Shown here piece by piece: positions 1 through 8,303 of a DNA stretch of 30,811 bases; positions within the stretch are counted from its first letter, which is position 1; every line of letters begins with the position of its first letter. The notes under the pieces were generated by a model. That model was not told the DNA's origin and ran no database searches. It was given only the letters and a program-made list of their open reading frames with translations. The DNA is from Dehalococcoidia bacterium UBA7891 (GTDB lineage Bacteria > Chloroflexota > Dehalococcoidia > Lucifugimonadales > UBA826), in the NCBI GenBank assembly GCA_002500485.1, contig DLRJ01000056.1, positions 1 to 30,811 of the forward strand. Direction: 5' to 3'. The position numbers were made by a program, and so were the translations under genes.

Positions 1-1888
1 TGTCCTGTACATATGCGCCTAAACGGTTAGGGTTTTGTTCCCAAACCATGTGATAATTTCCAGTTACATCAAAAGCATCAAACAGACCAAAATTGGTTGA
101 AAGATCATCGGTGTTGTAAAGGAAACCAGCTTTAACTTGATTATACTTACTAATCTGACTGGTAAAATCGACCTTTAACTGGTACGTATTTGATTTGGAT
201 TGATCCCTGGCCCCGGCGCCAAGAGCTCTCAATTGGTTATCACCATTCATGTAAACATAACCCTCTTGAGAAGAACCATACGGGGTTTCATCAACACCCT
301 GACTTCCAAAGGATTTTAAAATAGTAAAGTCCCGCATAGGCAAAAGGTCACCGTGACCCCAGTAGTGGATGTTAATATTTGAAACTCTAATACTATAGTG
401 AGATTGTGGGCTTAATACATGATCGAAGGTAACACCACGCATTGTCCTGTAAACATCCATTGGTGTAGTATTATATGGATAGAAAATATTTCTAGATTGC
501 GCTCCAAATTTTCCACTATATAAAACACCACGGGGATCTTCAACAAATTGCCCAGCTGATCCTGATCCGCCTGACCCGCCTCCTTCAACTCCTCCTCTTA
601 TGGTGAATACCTCTCCATAAAGATATTCCACGTGAAGTTTCATTGCACTAGATATACGCGAAGTAAGTTTTAAATGGGCATTGCGTTGATCAAGAGTAGG
701 TCTTGATACCGGTAAGGCAAAAGCATCAGAAGTATTTTTGAGAGATACAAAGAATGATAGATTGCCTAAGAGTTTCCCAACAACTGGGACAGGTCCACTT
801 AAACTCAGATCAGCATATTGATCTAGCACGTCCCAATATCTATTTACACCATGAGGGTGACCTATTTTATCAGCTCCTTCGGCCTGGTGGTGCCACCGGA
901 ACATTTCCTGGGCTTGGTTAGGAGTTTGATCATTTGAAGGGTCGTCATCTTCCATAAGCCTTTGGGACCAACTGTTCCAACCCTCCCACTCTGGATATTG
1001 GCCTTGGGTATCTTGATCCCAGCCTGCGGCCGTTCCTACAAAAGCAACTTCCTTATCAAAATAAGGACGTAAAAAGTAATTTGTCGTATCAACAAGCGAG
1101 GGTCCGCCATGTTTTAGTTGAGGCGGAGCAACCCTAATATCGGCTGAACCATGATATTCAGAAATCCCACCGGTTTTAGTTACAACACTAAATACACCAG
1201 ATCTGACATTGCCATATTCGGCGTTAAAACCACCTTTAATAATATTCAGTTCCTGAATCGAACTAAGATTTATCATTCCAACCATTGGTCTATTCTGAGC
1301 AGTGTTAGTTAATAGCATTCCATCAACTTGCATCTCAATTTGATCAACACCACCACCCCGGAGAAGCATTTCACGGTTTTCGCCTATATCAAAACCTACT
1401 TGTTTACTCAAAAATGCTCCAACATCCGTGACGGATGGCAGTTCCAAAATGTCAGAAGCTTCAACACTGATAATGCTTGCAGAACGATCCATCGTGATCG
1501 TCTCACGTTCGGCGGTAACAGTAACACTTTCACCTTCTAATGCTTCAGTTGACAGTGAAAAATCGAGCGGGGTCGTGTGATCGGTACTAATTAAAACATC
1601 AGTCGTTACAACAGTCTGGTAACCAATTACAGTCACCTGAACAGAATATCTCCCAGGCGGAATATTGATGATATAATAGTCTCCTTCCTCATCAGCGGCT
1701 GCACCAAAAGAAGTACCTTCAATAATTATATTTGCACCAGGCAGAGATTCGCCGGTGGATTGGTCAGTGACCTTACCTGCCAATTTCCCAACTGTTGCCG
1801 ATAACAAAACATTGGGGGAGAGAAGGAAAAAGGCCAACAGTACACACGATAATGTTGAAAAGGCCGGGGTTAGTTTTTTGATAATCAT
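1..1888 (-). CDS. TonB-dependent receptor with carboxypeptidase-regulatory-like N-terminus (partial, 3' end outside window)
   Basis: An open minus-strand frame runs from ATG at 1888 through the left edge, giving 629 complete codons with no stop. It starts MIIKKLTPAF, followed by a hydrophobic signal peptide (about residues 6-31, ending near LLSA). A CarboxypepD-regulatory-like beta-sandwich follows at about residues 35-115 (GKVTDQSTGESLPGANI, then the NIPPGRYSV and VIGYQ motifs). The plug domain comes next (RGGGVDQIEMQVDGM, INLSSIQELNIIKGGFNAEY, GVFSVVTKTGG). The rest is beta-barrel and is still in barrel strands at the edge (LGAYVQD). By family this is an outer-membrane transporter energised by TonB-ExbBD. 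Its ligand cannot be told; the neighbouring TPR and FG-GAP genes suggest an organic polymer or glycan. An AGGAGG ribosome site lies at 1901-1906, 12 bases before the start. The 294-base gap upstream suggests its own promoter. Confidence 0.9.
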   Translation of the reverse strand, partial: MIIKKLTPAFSTLSCVLLAFFLLSPNVLLSATVGKLAGKVTDQSTGESLPGANIIIEGTSFGAAADEEGDYYIINIPPGRYSVQVTVIGYQTVVTTDVLISTDHTTPLDFSLSTEALEGESVTVTAERETITMDRSASIISVEASDILELPSVTDVGAFLSKQVGFDIGENREMLLRGGGVDQIEMQVDGMLLTNTAQNRPMVGMINLSSIQELNIIKGGFNAEYGNVRSGVFSVVTKTGGISEYHGSADIRVAPPQLKHGGPSLVDTTNYFLRPYFDKEVAFVGTAAGWDQDTQGQYPEWEGWNSWSQRLMEDDDPSNDQTPNQAQEMFRWHHQAEGADKIGHPHGVNRYWDVLDQYADLSLSGPVPVVGKLLGNLSFFVSLKNTSDAFALPVSRPTLDQRNAHLKLTSRISSAMKLHVEYLYGEVFTIRGGVEGGGSGGSGSAGQFVEDPRGVLYSGKFGAQSRNIFYPYNTTPMDVYRTMRGVTFDHVLSPQSHYSIRVSNINIHYWGHGDLLPMRDFTILKSFGSQGVDETPYGSSQEGYVYMNGDNQLRALGAGARDQSKSNTYQLKVDFTSQISKYNQVKAGFLYNTDDLSTNFGLFDAFDVTGNYHMVWEQNPNRLGAYVQD

Positions 1889-2182
1889 GATAGGATATTG
1901 CCTCCTAACTGTTTCTTGAATTAACTCTTAATTTTCTCAAGTTAAAAAGTGGGGAAAATCTAGTTGCTTTGGCAACCCCACGTCACCACTGTCACCACTG
2001 TCTCCACTGTCTTCATTGGGAATATAGTCATAGAATGGTCATTAAAGTCAAGATGTTTTTTCCCAGTGCTATTGTTCTACAGTTCTCCTCAAGAAAAAAG
2101 CTAGTTAAGATAACATAAAATCTATTATTTCCTGTGAAAAGTCACATAGGCTTGGGCTTGATGGAAAAATCATTGGCTAAAC
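1889..2182. other. Intergenic region upstream of the TonB receptor
   Basis: This is the largest gap in the window, at 294 bases. It holds the AGGAGG ribosome site of the downstream receptor gene and a short 9-base tandem repeat (1982-2017). It presumably also holds the receptor promoter, although I see no clear -35/-10 pair. A short plus-strand open frame beginning at 2134 runs back over the TPR gene and has no recognisable protein features. Confidence 0.5.
1982..2017. repeat. 9-bp degenerate tandem repeat, four units
   Basis: Four consecutive 9-base units lie head to tail: GTCACCACT, GTCACCACT, GTCTCCACT and GTCTTCATT. The first two are identical and the last two diverge at one and three positions. 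They lie about 95-130 bases upstream of the TonB-receptor start. Either a simple-sequence slippage tract or a set of regulator half-sites would look like this. Confidence 0.7.
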
Positions 2183-3442
2183 TTATTGCAAAGGTTCAAA
2201 AATCGACAGAAGATCAATTTTTGATAATCTTTCAATCAATTTCGCAGCGGTTGTATCGTTTGGATTATATTCTAGAGTTTTTTGCCAAGCGTTCTTGGCC
2301 GCTTCCAGTTTACCTAAACTGCCGTAAACAACCCCTACATTAAACCAAGTATTTGCTCTTGTTGAATCTTGTTTGAGTATTTTCTGGTATTCTCTGATAG
2401 CACCAACCGTATCACGGCGGGCCAAACTAAGATATGCAATATTCTCCCTTACAGCAAGGTCCTCAGGGTTTAAAAACTGTACTATTTTAAAGACTTGATA
2501 GGCTTCTTCAAGATTTTCAACTGACTGCAATGTATATCCTAGCTTAATCCAGTCAGAAAGATTATCAGGCTTTGATCTTAAGTTTGTTTTCAGAAATCCT
2601 ATTCTCGCGCTAACCATTTGTAATGTATCCGCTGTAGCAAGATATTTTTCACCCTCTGATTGTTGACCTAGCCGTATGAGAGCGCGGCCCAAATTATAAT
2701 GGGCACTGTAGTCCCATTTATTAACTTTTATGGCGGATTCAAGATAAGAAATAGCTCGTTCAATTTGACCTAAATTGAACAAAAGAGCTCCCAAGGTCAG
2801 TTGATAATCCAAGTTGGAGGGATCCAATTCTATAGCCAAGCTCATATACCTTTCAGCTTTTTCAATCTCTCCATTGTCTTTGAGAAGTTTTCCAAACAAC
2901 ATATAGGCTTCAGAAGCTAGGCTATCCATTCGTATGGCCTCTAAAAGAACGACTTGAGAACTATCAGGCTTGTACACATTGGCGTAAGCAATTCCTAACT
3001 TAATCAGGACCTCAGACCTTGGATACAGCGACCTTTCTTTCTGGAAATACTCAACCGCTTTACTATACTGTTCTCTTGCAAGTGCATTATTTCCCAACCT
3101 ATACCAAGCATCTTTGAAATTAGGATCTATTGACAAAACCTTATCATAAGATCCTTGAGCATCTTCTAATCGATTCAGCTCATCATATATTAACCCTCTC
3201 ATGAAATGCGTAAAAGCTAGGTCCGGAATGAAAGATTCTGCACTATCAACATATGCTAATGCTAAATCAAAATCCCTCACATCCAAAGACATTTGAGATT
3301 TCTTTAGACTTGAAAGGATTCTATCAGCTGTCAGTAGTTGCTCTGAACTTAGTTCATGATTGCTATTTTTGTTGCTGGAAGAACAATTTAAAAGGAAAAA
3401 AATTGCACATAAAAACAAAAAAGGTCTCAAAAGGGACTTCAT
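2183..3442 (-). CDS. TPR-repeat lipoprotein
   Basis: A 419-residue protein starts MKSLLRPFLF and has a type II signal peptide ending in the lipobox LLNC (Cys20), so it is likely a periplasm-facing or outer-membrane lipoprotein. The mature chain is almost wholly tetratricopeptide repeats, roughly ten between residues 40 and 405. Visible repeat cores include HFMRGLIYDELNRLEDA, AWYRLGNNALAREQYSKAV, AHYNLGRALIRLGQ and TWFNVGVVYGSLGKLEAA. TPR arrays scaffold protein-protein contacts, and no catalytic domain is seen. It is colinear with the TPR lipoprotein at 7015-8262 (shared KVLSIDP, LGNNA, GEIEKAE/GEIDKG, WDY.AH.NLG and ALIRLG/VLIRLG segments). The start is 54 bases after the stop of the FG-GAP gene upstream, consistent with one operon. 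The partner is unknown; co-transcription points to the FG-GAP protein. Confidence 0.9.
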   Translation of the reverse strand: MKSLLRPFLFLCAIFFLLNCSSSNKNSNHELSSEQLLTADRILSSLKKSQMSLDVRDFDLALAYVDSAESFIPDLAFTHFMRGLIYDELNRLEDAQGSYDKVLSIDPNFKDAWYRLGNNALAREQYSKAVEYFQKERSLYPRSEVLIKLGIAYANVYKPDSSQVVLLEAIRMDSLASEAYMLFGKLLKDNGEIEKAERYMSLAIELDPSNLDYQLTLGALLFNLGQIERAISYLESAIKVNKWDYSAHYNLGRALIRLGQQSEGEKYLATADTLQMVSARIGFLKTNLRSKPDNLSDWIKLGYTLQSVENLEEAYQVFKIVQFLNPEDLAVRENIAYLSLARRDTVGAIREYQKILKQDSTRANTWFNVGVVYGSLGKLEAAKNAWQKTLEYNPNDTTAAKLIERLSKIDLLSIFEPLQ

Positions 3443-3496
3443 ACAACTTAAAATAAAATCTTCGTTAGATGTGGAAACCTTTTAGTAACCTGAAAA

Positions 3497-5965
3497 TTAC
3501 AATCCCGATATTTGGCCGGACTGAACCAAGGAGATTTTTTCATAGTTTTCTTCAACAATTATATGGCGGTTTGCTTGCACTGATTCAAACCTTTGGATCC
3601 GACCAGAAGGCCATTTGATTTCAAGTATATCAACCTGATCAGAATCATTAAGTCCAAAGTGGACAATGTTTGGGGATTGGGATCGGTAACTGTTAACAGG
3701 GTACATTTCACGAACTAATTTTTCGTCGTTAACCAATGCTGTTAAACGCGCTCCTATTCCAAAACTATTACTCTCAATTCCTCTAAGTGACACTTTAAGC
3801 CAATTTTTCAAGGGGAATCGGTTTTCATAAATATGCAACGGACCCCCTCCAACCTGTCTAACAATGATTTCATTTAGTCCATCATTGTTCAAGTCAGCAG
3901 CTACAGCACAGCGACCATCTCCATCTGAGTCTGCTCCAGTAATGTAACTGATATCAAAAAAGTTGTTACCTTTATGGTTCATATAGACTCTATTGCGTTC
4001 ATAGGCACTCAAATTTTTACTAGAAGAAATGGTCCAAGGGCTTTCTTCCCAAAATTCTCCGAGGTCCTCGTTTGGTTTACCAGGTTCAGGTATCTTACAG
4101 CTGCGATCAAAGGGTTGTGACACGACACCCTGCCATAAACATGATCACCCATCAGGTTCCGATCGCGTGCGACTCACAAACCCAGCAGTGGCATAAATAT
4201 CAAGCCAGCCATCATTGTTGAGATCCACCATTGCTGGGCCGTAAGCCCAACCAACCTCTGTTAGATCGAATTCTTCACCATTAGGTGAAAATGTAAAGTT
4301 CCCAGTGTTACGATAAAGCTGGCTTCCAGCTACCATCCTTTGCAATTCGACCATCACATCTTTTGGGTATGCATCATCCGGGAGATTGCCAATGACTCTG
4401 GCCCCGGCACTTGAGTACATACTCGCTACATACAAGTCGATCAAGCCATCATTATCTATGTCCCCACTTGTTAGACCCATTGAGCCAAAATCGGATGGAG
4501 TTTTAACAATAAGACGTTTTTTGAAGGATCCATTACCTGTATTAACAAGTAGGACTCCATTACCAAATTCATGAATAAGATATAAGTCAGGCCAACCATT
4601 ATTATCCGCATCGAGCCACACTGAACTAAAAATTGACCTTTTTTCACCATCTGCATTGGCTCTATTTGTTACATCCTCAAACTTCCAGTTACCGGTGTTA
4701 CGAAGCAGCTGAGCTTCATAATTTTCTTCCATCTTACCTTCTATCCATGATCCCCCCGATGGTTTTGGGCTTGAACGATAAATATATAAATCTACAAGTC
4801 CGTCCTTATCATAATCAGCTATGGCTATAGATGAAAAGCGCTGTGTCTTGTGAAGATCAGCGAGGCCTGAAAGGTTTGACAAAGAGGAAACATTTTCAAA
4901 TTGAGAACCTTGTTTGTTTTGAAATATGAGTCCCGGACCAATAATCAGGTCTTCCCAACCATCATCGTTTAAATCAGCAATTGCCACTAGAGACGGGGAA
5001 CTAAGAGGTGGTAAACCCATTTTCAATGTAACATCCCTAAACTTTCCTCCAGCCAAACCACGATACAAAATGTAGCCTTGATAGTGATTAAAATCATTTA
5101 TTAACATATCTAAAATACCATCACGATTAAAGTCGAAAATGTATACACCCCCAGTATTCACAATGGTCCTATTGGGGCCAAAATCCCAATTGTCATGCAA
5201 AGATTCTATATCAATACCAGATTCAAAGGATACATTTTTCATAAGGAATTCATTTGATTGAGAAATATTGAGCGATTTGATTGCAAATGAATGAACCCAT
5301 GCACCTTTCTCTATTGATTCCTCTGTAGGCCTGTCAAGCTCAAGATCTATCTTGAAAAATAACTCCAGTGGTTTTTGATTCTCGGCTAAGCCCCAAATGC
5401 GCAGTTTTATGCGGCATTTCCATTCCTCATCATAATTGTCCCTATTCTTTGGACTAAGATCTACTAACTTAATTTTTATTCCAGGAGCGCGGGTGAAAGT
5501 ATTGTATTTACTTATAAACCAGGAGGTGAAATCATCTTTATTGACTTTTTCCATCGAGCTGATTTCATCATTTGATTTTGAAACTTGAGCATATGTCAAA
5601 TTAGAATATAGTTGCCTATCATTTTGAGGTATGTAAGCTAAAAAATCAGAAGAAAATATATCTTTAAAATCCTCTTCCTGATTACTAAGCAATGCTGATT
5701 TGATCTGTTCAAACCCATAGACTCTTAGTATCGATGCATGATGTTCTACATCCCATAAATACTTTCGATCAATTTCAGGCAGTGCTAATCCAGGTAAAAT
5801 TTCCCTTGAGTTTCCGACCTCGGAAACTTTAAAATAGTTACTTTCAGGCCAATACGTTTTGAAAAGGATAAATATTAATACAGGGAACAATAAGACACTA
5901 TAGCGCTTAAAGGAGAATCTGAAAAAATTCTTTGTCTTAAAAAGATTATTTATTGATTGTGGCAT
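3497..5965 (-). CDS. FG-GAP/ASPIC-UnbV (CRTAC1-like) membrane-anchored protein interrupted by one in-frame TGA; candidate selenoprotein
   Basis: Read through the TGA at 4145-4147, this is an 822-residue protein. Residues 1-20 are basic and residues 22-37 form a single hydrophobic anchor (SVLLFPVLIFILF), so the body is extracytoplasmic. Residues 50-245 have no family I recognise. Residues 270-600 carry FG-GAP/VCBS propeller repeats with Ca-binding-type loops: DFNRDGILDML (278), DLNDDGWEDLI (331), DYDKDGLVDLY (384), DADNNGWPDLY (452), DIDNDGLIDLY (502) and DLNNDGWLDIY (581). Another such loop lies beyond the TGA (DLNNDGLNEII). Residues 736-808 form the ASPIC/UnbV domain (GIGARL, YRSQSPNIVHFGL, IKWPSGRIQRF). 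The TGA is codon 607 in the context Asp-Gly-TGA-Ser-Cys-Leu-Trp, and the frame is preserved exactly on both sides. A GTG at 4123 could restart translation but has only a weak AGGG and would begin mid-domain. The alternatives are a pseudogene with one nonsense change, or a sequencing error. Confidence 0.75.
4104..4147 (-). promoter_or_regulatory. Candidate bacterial SECIS hairpin at the in-frame TGA
   Basis: Counting bases after the TGA, positions 14-18 (AGGGU) pair with 30-34 (ACCCU). A29 is bulged, then G19-U20 pair with A27-C28, leaving a 6-base loop CGUGUC. An outer helix pairs GAUCA, which overlaps the TGA itself, with UGAUC at positions 36-40, plus a possible U-G closing pair. The whole element spans about 44 bases. 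The loop begins 20 bases after the TGA and has G at its second position. These values agree with known bacterial SECIS rules: loop within roughly 16-37 bases, a G in the first two loop positions, and a short upper stem, often with a bulge. The consensus is loose, so a chance hairpin is possible. Confidence 0.45.
4145..4147 (-). other. In-frame TGA, candidate selenocysteine codon (residue 607)
   Basis: Minus-strand codons read GAA CCT GAT GGG TGA TCA TGT TTA, that is Glu-Pro-Asp-Gly-(TGA)-Ser-Cys-Leu. No indel is needed to join the two halves: the next in-frame codons lead directly into Val-Val-Ser-Gln-Pro and the rest of the FG-GAP/ASPIC domain. A Sec two residues from a Cys (U-x-C) is a plausible redox or metal-binding arrangement. 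Reassignment of TGA is unlikely because other genes end with TGA (for example at 17530-17532, 25592-25594 and 28150-28152) and Trp is encoded by TGG throughout. Confidence 0.55.
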
Positions 5966-6100
5966 TGATCACTTCATCTCTTAAGAAAATCAGTAACTTT
6001 AATCTACATCCAATGGGTAAATGACCCTCAAATTCGCAAACTATCATGGCTTTTTCAATAAAACCATTTTATTTAATTGATTAACGCTTGCAATCTTATC

Positions 6101-6112
6101 TCTTAATTAAGA
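6101..6112. promoter_or_regulatory. 12-bp perfect palindrome in a divergent promoter region
   Basis: TCTTAATTAAGA lies 26 bases upstream of the MORN_2 lipoprotein start, inside the 173-base gap separating it from the divergent FG-GAP gene. A second short dyad, TACAT-A-ATGTA, sits at 6128-6138, immediately before the start codon. The region is very AT-rich, so chance palindromes are expected. A dimeric repressor site is only a possibility. Confidence 0.25.
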
Positions 6113-6138
6113 TATTGTTAAGTTAAATACATAATGTA

Positions 6139-6963
6139 ATGAAACAAACACTCTGTATTAGCCTAAGTTTATTCATCTGGTCCTGCTCAGAAAACAATTT
6201 TAATGATTCTGATCTTAGTACTTCTTTTTACGAAAACGATCAAAAAAAAGAAGAAGGCTATATGAAAGATGAGAAAAAACAGGGGAGATGGACTGCTTGG
6301 TATGAAAATGGCAATGTAAAAACAAAGGGCAAATTCAAAAATGGACTTTTTCAAGGAGAGCAAAAAAAATGGTTTGAAAATGGGCAAATTGAAAAAATAT
6401 ATAACTACAACAATAATAAAATGAATGGTATTCAAGAAGAATGGTATGAGGATGGTGTGCAAAAAGCACGTTGGAAATACAAGGACGGGCTTTTGCATGG
6501 TAAGCAGGTTGAATGGTATGCAAATGGAGCGAAAAAACTTCAAGGATATAGGAAAAAAGACAAAATGGATGGCCGTTGGACATATTGGCATGAAAATGGT
6601 TTCAAAAGGGGGGAAACGACCGCTATTAATGGTCGACCTGATGGTTATCAGTTTGAATGGTATCACAATGGGGTTCTTAAACAGAAAGGAAAGTTCGAAA
6701 ATGGTATCAGACAAGGTGAATGGATACTGTGGTATGCTAATGGAGAAATGGAAGGCAAAACTATATTAAAAAAAGGCCAACCAGATGGGCTAGCCACCAT
6801 TTGGTATGACAACGGCACAAAAAAGAATGAAGGTTCTTATCAGATGGGAAAACGTGTTGGGAAATGGCTTTTCTGGGAGAAAAATGGGGAAATTGATAAA
6901 GAAGAAGCTTACGAAAACGGAAACCTTATTTATACTAGATCAGGCGTAATCAATGATAGGTGA
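6139..6963 (+). CDS. MORN_2-repeat lipoprotein (YwqK-like family)
   Basis: A 274-residue protein starts MKQTLCISLS with lipobox FIWSC (Cys16), so it is an exported lipoprotein. From about residue 51 to 266 it consists of nine consecutive repeats, each exactly 24 residues, with the pattern G-x-x-x-x-W-Y-x-N-G-x-x-K (for example GRWTAWYENG, GIQEEWYEDG, GYQFEWYHNG, GEWILWYANG, GKWLFWEKNG). A degenerate half-repeat (FYENDQKKEEGY) precedes them. These are MORN_2 motifs, often labelled 'toxin-antitoxin system YwqK family antitoxin'. That label is a poor functional guide, and no toxin gene is adjacent. The repeats probably form an elongated beta-hairpin structure at the cell surface or in the periplasm. 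No Shine-Dalgarno sequence precedes the ATG. The gene stands alone on the plus strand between two minus-strand clusters. Confidence 0.88.
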   Translation: MKQTLCISLSLFIWSCSENNFNDSDLSTSFYENDQKKEEGYMKDEKKQGRWTAWYENGNVKTKGKFKNGLFQGEQKKWFENGQIEKIYNYNNNKMNGIQEEWYEDGVQKARWKYKDGLLHGKQVEWYANGAKKLQGYRKKDKMDGRWTYWHENGFKRGETTAINGRPDGYQFEWYHNGVLKQKGKFENGIRQGEWILWYANGEMEGKTILKKGQPDGLATIWYDNGTKKNEGSYQMGKRVGKWLFWEKNGEIDKEEAYENGNLIYTRSGVINDR

Positions 6964-7014
6964 TTATAATTTTTGTTCATTAACAAGGTGAAATTGGTTA
7001 AGTGTGTTAATAGC

Positions 7015-8262
7015 TTAATTATTCCTTCTCATTAGAATCCGAACCTGACTCAATAACTGCAGTGCCATTGTATCGCCTGTACTGTATTTCAAAGTGTTCT
7101 CAAAAGCGTCTTCTGCTTCTTTATAATTCCCCTTGTTCCCGTAAATAATGCCAAGGTTGAACCAAGCGTCAGCTTTAGTCTCATCTTCCTGTATTACTTT
7201 ACTTAAGTAATAGACAGCATTGGTGGTGTCACCGATTGCCAGGTACAGTAGACCCATTTTTTCTCTAAGAAAAATATTCTTTGGGTCCAAAAAGACCGCA
7301 ACTTTATAAACCTCCGCTGCTTCCGCCAAACGTCCCATTTTTCTTAGTTGATCTCCTAAGACAAGCCAGTTGATGATATTATAAGGATTTGATTGAGCCT
7401 GATTCCTTGCGTTCTCAATTTCTGATTCGAGGTTCTGCAAACTGTTAGCGATAGACAAATATTTTTCCCCGTCCTCTTTATTCCCAAGCCGAATTAACAC
7501 CAGCCCAAGATTATTGTGGGCCCAGTAATCCCACGGTCGTTTATCTGAAACGGCTTCCAAATAGGGCAATGCCTTCTGGAATTCGCCCGCCTGAAAAAGC
7601 ATTGAACCAAGGAAATATTGATTATCGATGCTTGAAGGATCGAGCTCGACTGCACGCTTGGTATACTCTATCCCCTTATCTATTTCCCCCAGATCTTTAG
7701 ACAGTTGACCCATTAGAATATAGGCGCTTGCAAATGAGCTATCTATTGCCAAAGCTGTCATAAGCGCAGATCGAGCGCTATCTAACGCATATATGTTCGA
7801 GTACGCACGCGCCATGTTAACTAATACATCTGTCCGTTTATTCAGATTCAGTTCATTTCGAAACTCGTTTACGGCTTTCTGGAATTTCCCTTCATTAAAC
7901 GCATTGTTACCAAGGTTAAAATGAACTCCTCGGTGCTGCGGATCAATCGATAGAACCTTCGCATAGGATTCTTCAGATTGATCAAACATCTTCAGTTTAT
8001 CAAAGACTTGACCTCTGATAAAATGAACACCTACATAATTAGGTGCGAATTTCTCAGCACTGTCAATTAACGATAATGCCTCTTGAAAATCTCCTGTAGC
8101 TAATGCCCTTTTGGACTCTTCCAAGAGTACAATGGCGTGTTCTGTTATTCTTACTTTTTGTGAGTCGGCTTCCTTTTTTTTTGAGCCGCCTGAGCATCCC
8201 AAATTGAAAGAGAGCAAAAAGAGAAAGCATAAAAAATGCGGCAATGTGCGTGAGCTTATCAT
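7015..8262 (-). CDS. TPR-repeat lipoprotein (paralogue of the 2183-3442 protein)
   Basis: I place the start at ATG 8262, giving 415 residues beginning MISSRTLPHF with lipobox FNLGC (Cys23). A TTG at 8295 would add 11 hydrophobic residues in front of an already complete signal peptide and seems less likely. The mature protein is a TPR array of about ten repeats (HFIRGQVFDKLKMFDQS, HFNLGNNAFNEGKFQKAV, AYILMGQLSKDLGEIDKG, AHNNLGLVLIRLGN, AWFNLGIIYGNKGNYKEA). It aligns end to end with the other TPR lipoprotein in the window. It directly follows the FG-GAP/ASPIC lipoprotein (8304-10001), with about 40 bases between stop and ATG, or 8 if TTG is used, as the last gene of a ThuA-ThuA-FG-GAP-TPR operon. 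The likely role is a scaffold for a partner on the same membrane face. No enzymatic domain is seen. Confidence 0.88.
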   Translation of the reverse strand: MISSRTLPHFLCFLFLLSFNLGCSGGSKKKEADSQKVRITEHAIVLLEESKRALATGDFQEALSLIDSAEKFAPNYVGVHFIRGQVFDKLKMFDQSEESYAKVLSIDPQHRGVHFNLGNNAFNEGKFQKAVNEFRNELNLNKRTDVLVNMARAYSNIYALDSARSALMTALAIDSSFASAYILMGQLSKDLGEIDKGIEYTKRAVELDPSSIDNQYFLGSMLFQAGEFQKALPYLEAVSDKRPWDYWAHNNLGLVLIRLGNKEDGEKYLSIANSLQNLESEIENARNQAQSNPYNIINWLVLGDQLRKMGRLAEAAEVYKVAVFLDPKNIFLREKMGLLYLAIGDTTNAVYYLSKVIQEDETKADAWFNLGIIYGNKGNYKEAEDAFENTLKYSTGDTMALQLLSQVRILMRRNN

Positions 8263-8303
8263 TAAAGAACAAACAAATGCCAAAACTATTGTCAAGAAAT
8301 TAT

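Noticed and set aside
1982..2017. CRISPR-like array
   Set aside because: The units are 9 bases with no spacers, and no cas gene is present.
2134..2343. Small plus-strand open frame beginning in the gap upstream of the TonB receptor
   Set aside because: Most of it lies over the TPR gene on the other strand, and there is no ribosome site, signal peptide or motif.
3497..4123. A separate 208-residue gene starting at GTG 4123
   Set aside because: It is in the same frame as the upstream FG-GAP gene, begins in the middle of a conserved domain, has no signal peptide and only a weak ribosome site. One gene with an in-frame TGA explains it better.
4104..4147. Frameshift as the cause of the split FG-GAP gene
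   Set aside because: Both halves share one frame and the intervening codons are sensible (Ser-Cys-Leu-Trp-Gln-Gly-Val). No base needs to be added or removed.
4145..4147. Genome-wide reassignment of TGA to a sense codon
   Set aside because: TGA ends other genes in the window (17532, 25594, 28152 and more) at the lengths expected for their families, and Trp is encoded by TGG.
6187..6714. 175-residue antisense open frame over the MORN_2 gene
   Set aside because: It is rich in Phe, Ile and Pro as expected from the reverse of Lys/Glu/Asn/Gly-rich repeats, it follows the 72-base periodicity of the other strand, and it has no family pattern.
6139..6963. Toxin-antitoxin module
   Set aside because: The YwqK 'antitoxin' name is only a database label for MORN_2 repeats. 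The protein is an exported lipoprotein and there is no toxin-sized partner gene.
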